A stretch of 15,106 bases of DNA from JAYQPQ01 sp038145405 (GTDB lineage Bacteria; Pseudomonadota; Gammaproteobacteria; Pseudomonadales; GM7GCV1), in NCBI GenBank assembly GCA_038145405.1, contig JAYQPQ010000045.1:1-15106 (forward strand), given 5' to 3'. Positions 7,150-12,353 of this stretch are shown here, piece by piece. How positions within the stretch are numbered: position 1 is the stretch's first letter; the number at the start of each line of letters is the position of its first letter. The position numbers were made by a program, and so were the translations under genes. Under the pieces are notes generated by a model. The model was not told the origin of the DNA, ran no database searches, and saw only the letters and a program-made list of their open reading frames with translations.

Positions 7150-7821
7150 ATGATCTGGGCGCTATGTCTGCTGGCTGGCCAGGATCTCAAACTGCCAGCC
7201 GAGGTCCGGGGCGAGGTGGCCGCCTTTGTGACCGTGGTGGCAGAAACCACTGGAAAAACAGTCAAGTTCTACCCGCTCGATGGCGGCCTGTCGGTTTTCC
7301 CGGCGGCGCTGCTGGCCAATCCCAAGGCCACCGTGGTGGTCGCCGCCAAATCAGGCACCTACCGGCTGTTGGCCTACACGGCAGCCGGCGATGTGCCGAG
7401 TGATCCGCAGATCTGCCGGGTGGTCATCGGTAACGGCAAGCCGGATGATGTCAAACCGCCGCCACCTCCACCGCCGCCGCCTGATCAGGATCCGCTGCTG
7501 GAAAGCCTGATCGGCATCTACGGCGGCCTGCAGGAGCCGAACAAGCAGAAGCATGTGAAGGCCTTGGCCGACATCTACCGCCGGGCTGCCGCCACAGTGG
7601 ACCAGTTCGCCGATCTTGGCACGCTCTACAACAGCATTCGGCGCACCGCTGGCGAGGTGGTGCCAGCCGATGCCATCCGGCCCATCCGCGAGCGCATCGC
7701 CGTCGAGACGATCCGGCAGCTCGGCGACCAGCCGCAGGCGCAACTGACGCCGGCGCTGAGCAGCAAGGCGGCCAGCTACTTTTCCCGGCTCGGGTTTGTG
7801 CTGGAGGAACTCGGCAAATGA
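7150..7821 (+). CDS. Ig-like domain protein with Pro9 linker and helical C-terminus
   Basis: 223 residues starting directly after the previous stop. Residues about 11-95 look like a bacterial Ig-type beta-sandwich: LKLPAEVRGEV, VTVVAETTGKTVKFY, and the closing GTYRLLAYTAAGDVPSDP, a phrase I associate with planctomycete proteins. Nine prolines in a row (103-111) form a rigid linker to a helical region (112-223) containing ESLIGIYGGLQ and repeated amphipathic helices. No clear signal peptide is seen, though MIWALCLLAG is weakly hydrophobic. It overlaps the papain-type protease by four bases (ATGA), so the two may act together, for example as a targeting or adaptor subunit. Binding partner unknown. 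The last residues (LGFVLEELGK) are helical and might contact the protease. Confidence 0.5.
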   Translation: MIWALCLLAGQDLKLPAEVRGEVAAFVTVVAETTGKTVKFYPLDGGLSVFPAALLANPKATVVVAAKSGTYRLLAYTAAGDVPSDPQICRVVIGNGKPDDVKPPPPPPPPPDQDPLLESLIGIYGGLQEPNKQKHVKALADIYRRAAATVDQFADLGTLYNSIRRTAGEVVPADAIRPIRERIAVETIRQLGDQPQAQLTPALSSKAASYFSRLGFVLEELGK

Positions 7822-8726
7822 GCGAGGAACTCACCGAGTACGCCACAGGCTGGGTCGATGACCAGGAGGCGGTCACCGAGGTGGTGCAGGGCCTGCCTTG
7901 GAGCAACTTTGGCGCAACCGACGCCGGCGCTGTCTCGTTCGACGAGATCCCGGACCATGTCTACGGCTGGCAGGACTACCAAGAGATTACGGGCCAGCCT
8001 TGGCCGATTTTCAACCAGGGCAGCTACGGCACCTGCGTGTCCTTTGGAACAGCGTCGGCCATGCTGTTCACCATGGTCGGCGAGATCAGGCGCGGCGACC
8101 GTGAGCAGGTGAAAGTGCCATCGATGGAGGTGGTCTACTCGGGCAGCCGCGTCGAGGTCGGTGGCGGTCGCATCCGTGGCGATGGCTCGGTAGGCGCCTG
8201 GGCGGCCAAATGGGTGAACCAGTGGGGCATCGTGCCGCAGGGAATCCATGGCCAGCATGACCTGACCAAATACGATGGCGCGCGGGCCCGCAAATGGGGC
8301 GCACCAGGTGCCGGCTGCCCCAACGATCTGGAGCCTGTGGCCAAGCAAAATCCCGTGGGTGCCGTCACGCTGGTGACCAGCTTTGAGGATGCGTGCATCG
8401 CACTTAGCCAGGGATTTGGCATCAATGTCTGCTCGAATCAAGGCTTCCGCATGAGCCGTGACAGCGATGGGTTCTGCACCGCTGCCGGGAGCTGGTCGCA
8501 CAGCATGGCATTCATCGGCTATCGCAAGGGCAAACGACCCGGCCTGTTCGTTGTGAACAGTTGGGGCGGGAATTCCACCACAGGACCAGCGCCCGAAGTA
8601 GGGCCGGCCTCGGGCTGGTGGGTGGAAGCCAAGGTCGCCGACAACATGCTGCGGGCCCGCGACAGCTTCGCCTACAGCAAGTTCACCGGCTTTCCGAAGA
8701 ACCAGTCGATCGACTGGATTGTTTAG
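7818..8726 (+). CDS. Papain-like cysteine protease (C1-type)
   Basis: 302 residues with a full papain set in the right order and spacing. The oxyanion Gln67 lies six residues before Cys73 (NQGSYGTCVSFGTA), His228 sits in SWSHSMAFIGY, and Asn247 in FVVNSWGG; papain uses Gln19, Cys25, His159 and Asn175 within QGSCGSC, DHAV and NSWG. The enzyme would cut peptide bonds. There is no obvious signal peptide or long pro-region, so it probably is made in the cytoplasm and active there or after entry through a holin. It follows a small membrane protein and an Ig/proline-linker protein, overlapping the latter by four bases. No lysozyme, amidase or M23 enzyme is seen nearby, so it may replace an endolysin. 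A role in virion maturation or entry is also possible. Confidence 0.82.
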   Translation: MSEELTEYATGWVDDQEAVTEVVQGLPWSNFGATDAGAVSFDEIPDHVYGWQDYQEITGQPWPIFNQGSYGTCVSFGTASAMLFTMVGEIRRGDREQVKVPSMEVVYSGSRVEVGGGRIRGDGSVGAWAAKWVNQWGIVPQGIHGQHDLTKYDGARARKWGAPGAGCPNDLEPVAKQNPVGAVTLVTSFEDACIALSQGFGINVCSNQGFRMSRDSDGFCTAAGSWSHSMAFIGYRKGKRPGLFVVNSWGGNSTTGPAPEVGPASGWWVEAKVADNMLRARDSFAYSKFTGFPKNQSIDWIV

Positions 8727-8750
8727 GGCTTTTCTGGGGAGGATGTTTTT

Positions 8751-9077
8751 ATGGATCCGCTAAGAGTGCCGACCGAGTTTCCCGTAGTGTCGATTCGCAA
8801 TTTGCTCGACTTCACTCGCGGCAAGCATGCCTGGGATGTGGAGATCTTCGAGAGCGCGCTGACCGTGGTTGCCTACGGCTACGGCTTGGCAAGCCTGCCC
8901 AAGGCGGTTGGCGCTGCCTTGCCAGACCCGGCACCGCTGCAGACCGTTGTAGCCGAAGGGCTACAGGCCGCCCTCGATCAGCACGCAGACCCGGAAGTGA
9001 AAGGGATTGGTATCATCCCCTGGGCGATTATCATCGAGTTTACCATCAGCCAACTGCTCAAGCATCTGGCCAAATGA
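8751..9077 (+). CDS. Small hydrophobic protein, unknown function (possible second holin-type protein)
   Basis: 108 residues from ATG 8751 with GGGGAGGA about nine bases upstream. Two hydrophobic stretches are visible: residues about 36-58 (ALTVVAYGYGLASLPKAVGAAL), broken by Lys and Pro, and 83-103 (KGIGIIPWAIIIEFTISQLLK), which has one Glu and could insert in a membrane. The C-terminus is KHLAK, basic as in many small phage membrane proteins. It lies between the papain-type protease and the HNH gene, in what looks like a lysis block, and overlaps the HNH start by four bases (ATGA). Lysis, holin-partner or inner-membrane roles are all possible. I do not recognise a family. Confidence 0.45.
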   Translation: MDPLRVPTEFPVVSIRNLLDFTRGKHAWDVEIFESALTVVAYGYGLASLPKAVGAALPDPAPLQTVVAEGLQAALDQHADPEVKGIGIIPWAIIIEFTISQLLKHLAK

Positions 9078-9391
9078 TCTGGGACCGGCTGCTGCGTTCA
9101 GTCGGCGAATACTGGGGAGCGCCACGGTCCAGCCAGTGGCGCTCCGTTCGTTCCAGGCATCTGAAATCCAACCCGCACTGTTCAGCATGCGGCACCATGC
9201 GCGAGCTGGAGGTGCACCATATCGTGCCGTTCCATGTCGATTTGAGCCGGGAGCTTGACCCGGAAAACCTGCTGACGCTCTGCGACGGCTGCCACTTCTA
9301 CCTCGGCCACCTGCGCGACTGGACCAGGTGGAATCCGCATGTGCGGGAGGATGCGGCAGTGCTGCTGAAACGCTTCAGCCAACTACCTTGA
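9074..9391 (+). CDS. HNH endonuclease
   Basis: 105 residues from the ATGA overlap at 9074. The start is chosen because upstream in-frame sequence lies inside the protease gene and in a different frame from it. The protein shows the HNH fold plainly: Cys36-x2-Cys39 (HCSACG), His48-His49 (EVHHIVPFH), Asn65 (PENLLTLC) and Cys70-x2-Cys73-His74 (CDGCH) with His79. The first and last Cys pairs would bind a structural zinc; the paired His and Asn form the metal-bound catalytic site. In tailed phages, such small HNH proteins often work with terminase in DNA packaging, but terminase is not in this window and may lie just beyond on the circular map. It is the last late gene before the attachment region. 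Confidence 0.82.
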   Translation: MIWDRLLRSVGEYWGAPRSSQWRSVRSRHLKSNPHCSACGTMRELEVHHIVPFHVDLSRELDPENLLTLCDGCHFYLGHLRDWTRWNPHVREDAAVLLKRFSQLP

Positions 9392-9423
9392 TGTAAACGA
9401 TTGGCAGCCAGCGTATCGCCTGC

Positions 9424-9448
9424 CATTGCAAGAAAAGTGCAAGATTTG
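9424..9448 (+). repeat. 25-bp direct repeat, copy 1 (paired 11-bp CAAG half-sites)
   Basis: CATTGCAAGAAAAGTGCAAGATTTG, here split as CATTGCAAGAAAA and GTGCAAGATTTG, matches copy 2 at 9618-9642 at 23 of 25 positions. Within it, two 11-mers lie head to tail so that CAAG recurs exactly 11 bases apart, one helical turn. That is a good layout for cooperative binding on one DNA face. Confidence 0.7.
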
Positions 9449-9553
9449 CTTTTTTGATTCTGAAACAGCTTAAAAATAGGCTAATTTTCGTCGCCATACT
9501 CATCCGACCATTCTTATTTTTGATATTTCACAATCCGATGAAATACGGTTTTT

Positions 9554-9569
9554 CTCGGGAAAACCCGAG
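9554..9569. repeat. Perfect 6-bp inverted repeat, possible att core or hairpin
   Basis: CTCGGG (9554-9559) and CCCGAG (9564-9569) around AAAA. In RNA, G-U pairs could lengthen the stem to nine pairs. No U tract follows on either strand, so it is a poor terminator. Its place in the putative attP region makes inverted core sites for integrase a possible reading. Confidence 0.35.
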
Positions 9570-9617
9570 GGACTGTGTCTACCACTGTCAACCTGTGTAA
9601 CCTATATTATCGAAACG

Positions 9618-9642
9618 CATTGCAAGAAATTTGCAAGATTTG
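9618..9642 (+). repeat. 25-bp direct repeat, copy 2, overlapping the integrase start
   Basis: CATTGCAAGAAAT and TTGCAAGATTTG form the second copy, with only two mismatches to copy 1 (AG versus TT in the middle). The tandem 11-mers are TTGCAAGAAAT and TTGCAAGATTT. The repeat covers the possible TTG start of integrase at 9631 and ends seven bases before ATG 9649. Anything bound here would likely affect int expression. Confidence 0.7.
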
Positions 9643-10848
9643 AAAAACATGCACAAACCGAAGTACACCCGACGAATACCATCCGACGCCGAGTACAAGA
9701 CGGTGAAGGGGAAGCGGTTTGTCCGCATCTTCACCGGGGGCAAGTGGCAGTGGGTTCCCGTCAGCAAGGGCGGGCTGGCGTTGTTGCAGCACCGGCTCTG
9801 GCATGGCCGGCTGCGGCTGGCCACCGGCAGGGTGATCAGCATCAAGCTGCTGCGTGACCGGGAATCCTCCGAGTCGATGCTGCGCGCCAGGCAGGCCCAT
9901 GAGGACGCCGTGCGGACAGGCAGGGCGCTGGCAGCCAGCAAGTCGGAGGAAACCGTCGAGGAGCTCATCGACCGCTACGAGGCCGAGAAGCGGCTGGAGG
10001 GCCTGACCGAGGCCTACATCGCCACCACGTGGCCGAGACTGCGGGAAGCCGCGGCCAAGCTGAAGTGGGAAACGATCGAGGATGTGCGCCAGACCGAGCC
10101 GCAACAAATCAGCAAGTGGTTCACCATGAACGCCAGGGGAGCCCTTGGCACCAAGATCAAGCGGCTGGTCATCGTCAAGCAGTTCATGAAATGGCTGATG
10201 GATCAGGAGATCATCTTCCGGGTTCCACGCTTCCCCAAGGTCAGCGACAAGGTGACCAACCAGCGGCGGGCCCTCAGCCCGGACCAGATCGAGGAGCTGG
10301 CCAACGCCTCGCCGTGGCCGAGGTCGCTGCTGTACCGTCTGGCCTTCGCCACGCTGGCGCGCCGCGGGGCCCTGCTGGCGCTGCGGGTGGAGGATCTGGA
10401 CCTGTCCGACCCGGCCAAGGCCACCGTGGTTCTCATCCCGAGGAAGTCCAAAACGAAGCGAGGCCAGCGCGTACCTATCCCGTCGAAGCTGGTCCCGGAC
10501 CTGAAGCGCCTGGTGCAACAGGCCAAGGGCAGGCCGATCTTCTGGAAGGTGGCCACGCTCAACATGTCCAACACCTTCAAGGCCGACCTGAAGCGGGCCA
10601 AGATCGAGCACCAGACCGAGGACGGCGCCGCCGTTTTCCACTCCCTGCGCCACAGCGGCGCCACCCACCTCGCCAAATCCGGCGTGAGCCTCATGCTCAT
10701 CAAGGAGATGGGCGGCTGGGGCAGCCTCAAGATGCTGTTCAAGCATTACGCGCACCTCAGCCCGATGTCAGACCGGGCCGCCATCGATGCCGTGATGAAC
10801 CCCAAACCAGAATCGCCGGAAAATTTGAAAATATTCAAACAACCCTGA
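9631..10848 (+). CDS. int: Tyrosine recombinase / phage integrase
   Basis: 405 residues from TTG 9631, or 399 from ATG 9649; neither has a strong ribosome site, so the start is uncertain. It catalyses site-specific recombination between phage and host att sites. Numbering from TTG 9631, residues about 107-205 form the helical SAM-like core-binding domain. The catalytic domain follows, with Arg244 (TLARRGALLAL), the beta-hairpin Lys near 274 (RKSKTKRGQRVPIP), His337-x2-Arg340 (FHSLRHSGATHL), Trp363 in the usual His/Trp place (GGWGSLKML) and the nucleophile Tyr373 (KHYAHLSP). All active residues are present. Box I has Ala where a Glu is common (RRGALL versus RRGELL), so the support Glu is missing. 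The N-terminal basic stretch would bind arm-type sites. The gene sits directly next to paired repeats and a candidate attP. Confidence 0.9.
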   Translation: MQDLKNMHKPKYTRRIPSDAEYKTVKGKRFVRIFTGGKWQWVPVSKGGLALLQHRLWHGRLRLATGRVISIKLLRDRESSESMLRARQAHEDAVRTGRALAASKSEETVEELIDRYEAEKRLEGLTEAYIATTWPRLREAAAKLKWETIEDVRQTEPQQISKWFTMNARGALGTKIKRLVIVKQFMKWLMDQEIIFRVPRFPKVSDKVTNQRRALSPDQIEELANASPWPRSLLYRLAFATLARRGALLALRVEDLDLSDPAKATVVLIPRKSKTKRGQRVPIPSKLVPDLKRLVQQAKGRPIFWKVATLNMSNTFKADLKRAKIEHQTEDGAAVFHSLRHSGATHLAKSGVSLMLIKEMGGWGSLKMLFKHYAHLSPMSDRAAIDAVMNPKPESPENLKIFKQP

Positions 10849-11022
10849 AAGCTTGCCCATCCATTCCGCAAGAAGTGTACAAGCGTATACTGAAAGTAGG
10901 AGGAGGCACGCACATGCAAAAGTCGTAAACCTTCCACTACCTAGGGCTTTGGGCCAAATCCGAAAAAACTGGATGGCCGAAAATGTCTCAAAGTTTAATA
11001 GTGGATTAGTCGGCCTTTAATA
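10849..11022. promoter_or_regulatory. Non-coding segment between int and the HTH gene: possible promoter and mini-ORF
   Basis: The segment carries the degenerate CAAG repeat, a TATACT -10-like box (10886-10891; best -35 only TTCCGC 16 bases upstream), a very strong AGGAGGAGG, and ATG 10914 opening a five-codon frame (Met-Gln-Lys-Ser-stop). Further right, TTTAATAGTGGA (10994-11005) is repeated as TTTAATAATGGA (11016-11027), 22 bases apart, covering the HTH gene start. These are direct repeats of the type bound by excisionase or AlpA-like proteins. Nothing else gene-like is seen. Confidence 0.4.
10866..10887 (+). repeat. Degenerate third copy of the CAAG-N7-CAAG repeat, downstream of int
   Basis: CCGCAAGAAGT followed by GTACAAGCGTA keeps the 11-base spacing of CAAG (10869 and 10880) and the GCAAGAA...GTG...CAAG layout of the two copies before int, with CCATT just upstream as in copy 1. 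It is weaker (8 and 6 of 11 matches to the half-sites). It lies 18 bases after the int stop and overlaps a TATACT box. Confidence 0.4.
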
Positions 11023-11259
11023 ATGGAAACGATTGTAACAGGAGAAAAGCAATTGTCAGTAGATAGCCTTGGCGAGCATGTGCTGAGTACCAAAGGTCTG
11101 GCGGCCAAGCTTGGCTGTTCCAGGCCGATGATCTACCGGCTCATGTCGCTTGGCCAGCTTCCCAAAGGGTTCAACCTGGGCAGGAATCGCCGCTGGCTTG
11201 CCAGCGAGATTGACGCCTGGTTGCGGGAGCGGTCTGCCAAGGCGCAGAAGGCACGCTGA
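11023..11259 (+). CDS. AlpA/excisionase-type HTH DNA-binding protein
   Basis: 78 residues from ATG 11023. This start lacks a ribosome site, whereas TTG 11053 has GGAG eight bases upstream and would give 68 residues, so the start is open. The fold is a winged HTH of the MerR-like AlpA/excisionase group: LSTKGLAAKLGCSRPMIYRL is helix-turn-helix, followed by the wing LPKGFNLGRNRRWLASEID and the closing helix AWLRERS. Such proteins bind direct repeats, either acting as excisionase together with integrase or as transcription activators of phage genes. The position after int supports an Xis-like or regulator role. Direct repeats over its own start fit self-control. It ends 11 bases before a strong hairpin. 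Confidence 0.78.
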   Translation: METIVTGEKQLSVDSLGEHVLSTKGLAAKLGCSRPMIYRLMSLGQLPKGFNLGRNRRWLASEIDAWLRERSAKAQKAR

Positions 11260-11269
11260 AATAAACAGA

Positions 11270-11293
11270 CCCACGGTGCGCTAACACCGTGGG
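11270..11293 (-). terminator. Probable rho-independent terminator between convergent genes
   Basis: CCCACGGTG (11270-11278) pairs perfectly with CACCGTGGG (11285-11293), 9 bp around a six-base loop. Read on the minus strand the stem is followed by TCTGTTTATTTC, a T-rich tail, so it fits the end of the leftward ribbon-helix-helix gene. On the plus strand the tail is GC-rich, so it would act weakly for the HTH gene. A second small hairpin (CACTG-TCAG-CAGTG, 11296-11309) lies directly beside it. Confidence 0.55.
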
Positions 11294-11388
11294 CCCACTG
11301 TCAGCAGTGCTAACAGCGCCTCCCTTGTCACAGGTTGGCACCTCAAGTCTATGAGTGTGCCGCCAATCTATCAACACTTGCTGATTTC

Positions 11389-11652
11389 TCAGGGTTTTTT
11401 GGGCTTTTTCTGGGGCGGCTTAATCTCTTCTTCCGGTTCAGCAGCCTCGGGATCTCCCACAATTTCTTTGAGTATTTCAGGGTGATTGGCTTCCAGATAA
11501 GCCTTTAGTGCGAACTCAGTTACCTCAATGATTGTCCGCCTCTCCTTTTGACGGGCCGCGTTTAAGCGGTCGTGCCAAAGGCTGCTGACTCTCAAATGGG
11601 AATACTTCTTCGCCACCTTTGTACCCAATTGTCCAATGTTGTTAACCAACAT
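11389..11652 (-). CDS. Ribbon-helix-helix (CopG/Arc-type) DNA-binding protein, candidate repressor
   Basis: 87 residues from the ATG whose first base is 11652; a TTG two codons upstream is possible. It is the only leftward gene here. The core HLRVSSLWHDRLNAARQKE is a strand followed by helix A, and TIIEVTEFALKAYLEAN is helix B, the normal layout of a CopG/Arc/MetJ dimer that grips DNA with paired strands. The C-terminus is an acidic patch (EAAEPEEE), then a Pro/Lys tail (PPQKKPKKP). The gene starts inside a 7-bp inverted repeat and faces the early genes across about 100 bases of palindromes, so it may repress itself and the rightward promoter. An antitoxin-like role is possible, but no toxin lies beside it. 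Confidence 0.62.
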   Translation of the reverse strand: MLVNNIGQLGTKVAKKYSHLRVSSLWHDRLNAARQKERRTIIEVTEFALKAYLEANHPEILKEIVGDPEAAEPEEEIKPPQKKPKKP

Positions 11653-11653
11653 T
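11635..11653. promoter_or_regulatory. Operator-like inverted repeat over the RHH gene start
   Basis: AATGTTG (11635-11641) and CAACATT (11647-11653) are perfect 7-bp arms around TTAAC. The centre carries GTTAAC, which recurs at 11679-11684 and 11705-11710. The start codon of the leftward gene is inside the right arm, so a bound protein, or an mRNA hairpin, would block it. Confidence 0.5.
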
Positions 11654-11715
11654 AGCAAATACGCCTAAAGCGGAACAAGTTAACACCCGATACCTTGACA
11701 GGTTGTTAACAGCCG

Positions 11716-11744
11716 TTGACAAGCTGAGACAAATTGTCAAATAT
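11716..11744 (+). promoter_or_regulatory. Candidate early promoter with overlapping operator
   Basis: TTGACA at 11716-11721 and AAATAT at 11739-11744 are 17 bases apart, a good -35 and a moderate -10. TTGACAA (11716-11722) and TTGTCAA (11734-11740) form a perfect inverted repeat with an 11-base gap that spans the promoter, as an operator would. Two GTTAAC boxes lie just upstream. It would drive the lipoprotein and CsrA-like genes. This is a pattern reading; host sigma preferences are unknown. Confidence 0.45.
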
Positions 11745-11761
11745 AGCCCGGACGGATGGCA

Positions 11762-11899
11762 ATGAAACGAATCATCACTGTTTTGGTTTTGGTCATTGCC
11801 TCCGTTAGCTCTGGCTGCTCTGCCACCCGCTACGAGGTGCGAGTCAGTTACACGCCGGCGCCTGATTGCGACATCAGCGCCAAGGTCTTCAGCAACTAG
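11762..11899 (+). CDS. Tiny lipoprotein (45 aa)
   Basis: From ATG 11762 (ATG 11756 is an in-frame alternative) the protein reads MKRIITVLVLVIAS, then VSSGC, then about 26 residues ending KVFSN. Basic start, hydrophobic core and Cys19 after SSG fit a lipoprotein signal, with the lipobox slightly off consensus. The mature part is short and polar (SATRYEVRVSYTPAPDCD) and holds one more Cys. It is the first gene after the putative early promoter and leads directly to the CsrA-like gene. Tiny phage lipoproteins made early or in lysogens are known to block further infection (T5 Llp, TP-J34 Ltp). That role is a guess from size, signal and place. Confidence 0.62.
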   Translation: MKRIITVLVLVIASVSSGCSATRYEVRVSYTPAPDCDISAKVFSN

Positions 11900-11909
11900 G
11901 AGTCCACGG

Positions 11910-12095
11910 ATGCTCTCAATCAAGATTCGACCCGGTGAAAGATTCCAAATCTCACACGCAGGAGTGCAGGCATGGGTGACGGTCACCAAGGAGGGCAGCA
12001 ACTTGCGGGTGCATGTGGACGGCCCGCGGCAGATCAAGGTGCTGCGCGAAAGCCTGGTGCAGATGATCGAGGCCAATGCAGCCGATGCGGCGTGA
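11910..12095 (+). CDS. CsrA-like RNA-binding protein (divergent)
   Basis: 61 residues, the same length as CsrA, from ATG 11910 with AGGAG eight bases upstream. The alignment by eye is good along the whole chain: ML.I..R.GE (Gly9, Glu10) at the start, FQI, then VTVTK, LRVHVDGP and IKVLRESLV. In CsrA these are MLxLxRxxGE, I.I, V.V, VR.G..AP and xVxREE. Arg46 matches the RNA-contact Arg44 of E. coli CsrA, while position 6 is Ile rather than Arg and the middle AGVQAW loop differs. CsrA dimers bind GGA in hairpins near ribosome sites and block or stabilise mRNAs. A phage copy could redirect host carbon or motility control, or time phage genes. It overlaps the next tiny ORF (GTGA at 12092). Confidence 0.7.
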   Translation: MLSIKIRPGERFQISHAGVQAWVTVTKEGSNLRVHVDGPRQIKVLRESLVQMIEANAADAA

Positions 12096-12157
12096 TCACG
12101 GCGTCCATCACTGAAGACCTGTGCTGGCGGTGCTGGAAACAGGAAACGGAGGACTGA
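12092..12157 (+). CDS. Possible 21-aa microprotein with Cys-x2-Cys
   Basis: GTG 12092 overlaps the stop of the CsrA-like gene (GTGA) and opens 21 codons ending ETED. The middle LCWRCW holds a Cys-x2-Cys pair. The stop sits inside GGAGGACTGAGCATG, which is also the ribosome site of the next gene, as for the gene pair just downstream. Translational coupling and the shared junction argue that this is made. The size is too small for any family call; half a zinc site, paired in a dimer, is conceivable. Confidence 0.35.
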   Translation: MITASITEDLCWRCWKQETED

Positions 12158-12159
12158 GC

Positions 12160-12351
12160 ATGCAATGGACTGGAAGGATTAAACACTGCCCGTGCGGTTC
12201 TGGCGAAATCAGCCGGGACATTTACGACGCTCGCGGCCTGTACCTGGCGCGTGTGTGCGGCCACTGCATCGAACGGCGGATGGGCGAATTTAGGCCTGAA
12301 GTCCTGATCAATAGCAATTACAGCCACGACGAACCGATTGAGGAGGACTGA
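12160..12351 (+). CDS. Small Cys-pair early protein (zinc-ribbon-like), conserved in phages by memory
   Basis: 63 residues from ATG 12160, supported by GGAGGA eight bases upstream. It opens MQWTGRIKHCPCGSGE and then has YDARGLYLARVCGHCIERRM, giving four main Cys (two as CPC, two as CGHC), likely one zinc site. The tail is FRPEVLINSNY...DEPIEED. I recall phage proteins with the same plan (Y.ARG.....VC..C.......RPE.L.DP.Y..DEPI), so it appears to be a conserved small phage protein of unknown job. The acidic tail ends in the stop that forms the ribosome site of the next gene. Confidence 0.65.
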   Translation: MQWTGRIKHCPCGSGEISRDIYDARGLYLARVCGHCIERRMGEFRPEVLINSNYSHDEPIEED

Positions 12352-12353
12352 GC

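Larger units (their letters stand above)
9392..9630. other. AT-rich non-coding region, candidate phage attachment region (attP)
   Basis: About 240 bases without a credible gene between the last late gene and integrase. Composition falls well below the surrounding genes, with runs such as TTTTTT and TAAAAATAGG. It holds one copy of a 25-bp repeat (9424-9448), a second copy at its right edge (9618-9642), and a 6-bp perfect inverted repeat CTCGGG-AAAA-CCCGAG (9554-9569). Direct integrase arm sites, an inverted core and AT-rich bendable DNA are what an attP region contains. A possible -10 box (TATATT, 9603-9608) for int is present, without a convincing -35. No tRNA gene is seen. Confidence 0.5.

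Noticed and set aside
8561..9391. 276-residue version of the HNH protein
   Set aside because: The first 171 residues come from inside the protease and small hydrophobic genes in another frame and are Arg/Gly-rich. The ATGA start at 9074 gives a normal HNH length.
9554..9569. CTCGGG/CCCGAG hairpin as a terminator of the late operon
   Set aside because: No T tract follows on either strand; kept only as an inverted repeat in the putative attP region.
9607..10755. 382-residue open frame on the minus strand opposite integrase
   Set aside because: It lies entirely within the well-supported integrase gene, has low-complexity Gly/Leu/Pro/Arg content, and no ribosome site; typical of the complement of GC-rich codons.
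10824..10839. TTTGAA-AATA-TTCAAA inverted repeat at the end of int
   Set aside because: Perfect but short and AT-rich inside coding sequence, with no following T tract; likely chance.
11796..11909. Longer start for the CsrA-like protein
   Set aside because: The extra residues overlap the lipoprotein gene, whereas ATG 11910 has AGGAG and gives the normal CsrA length and MLxI opening.
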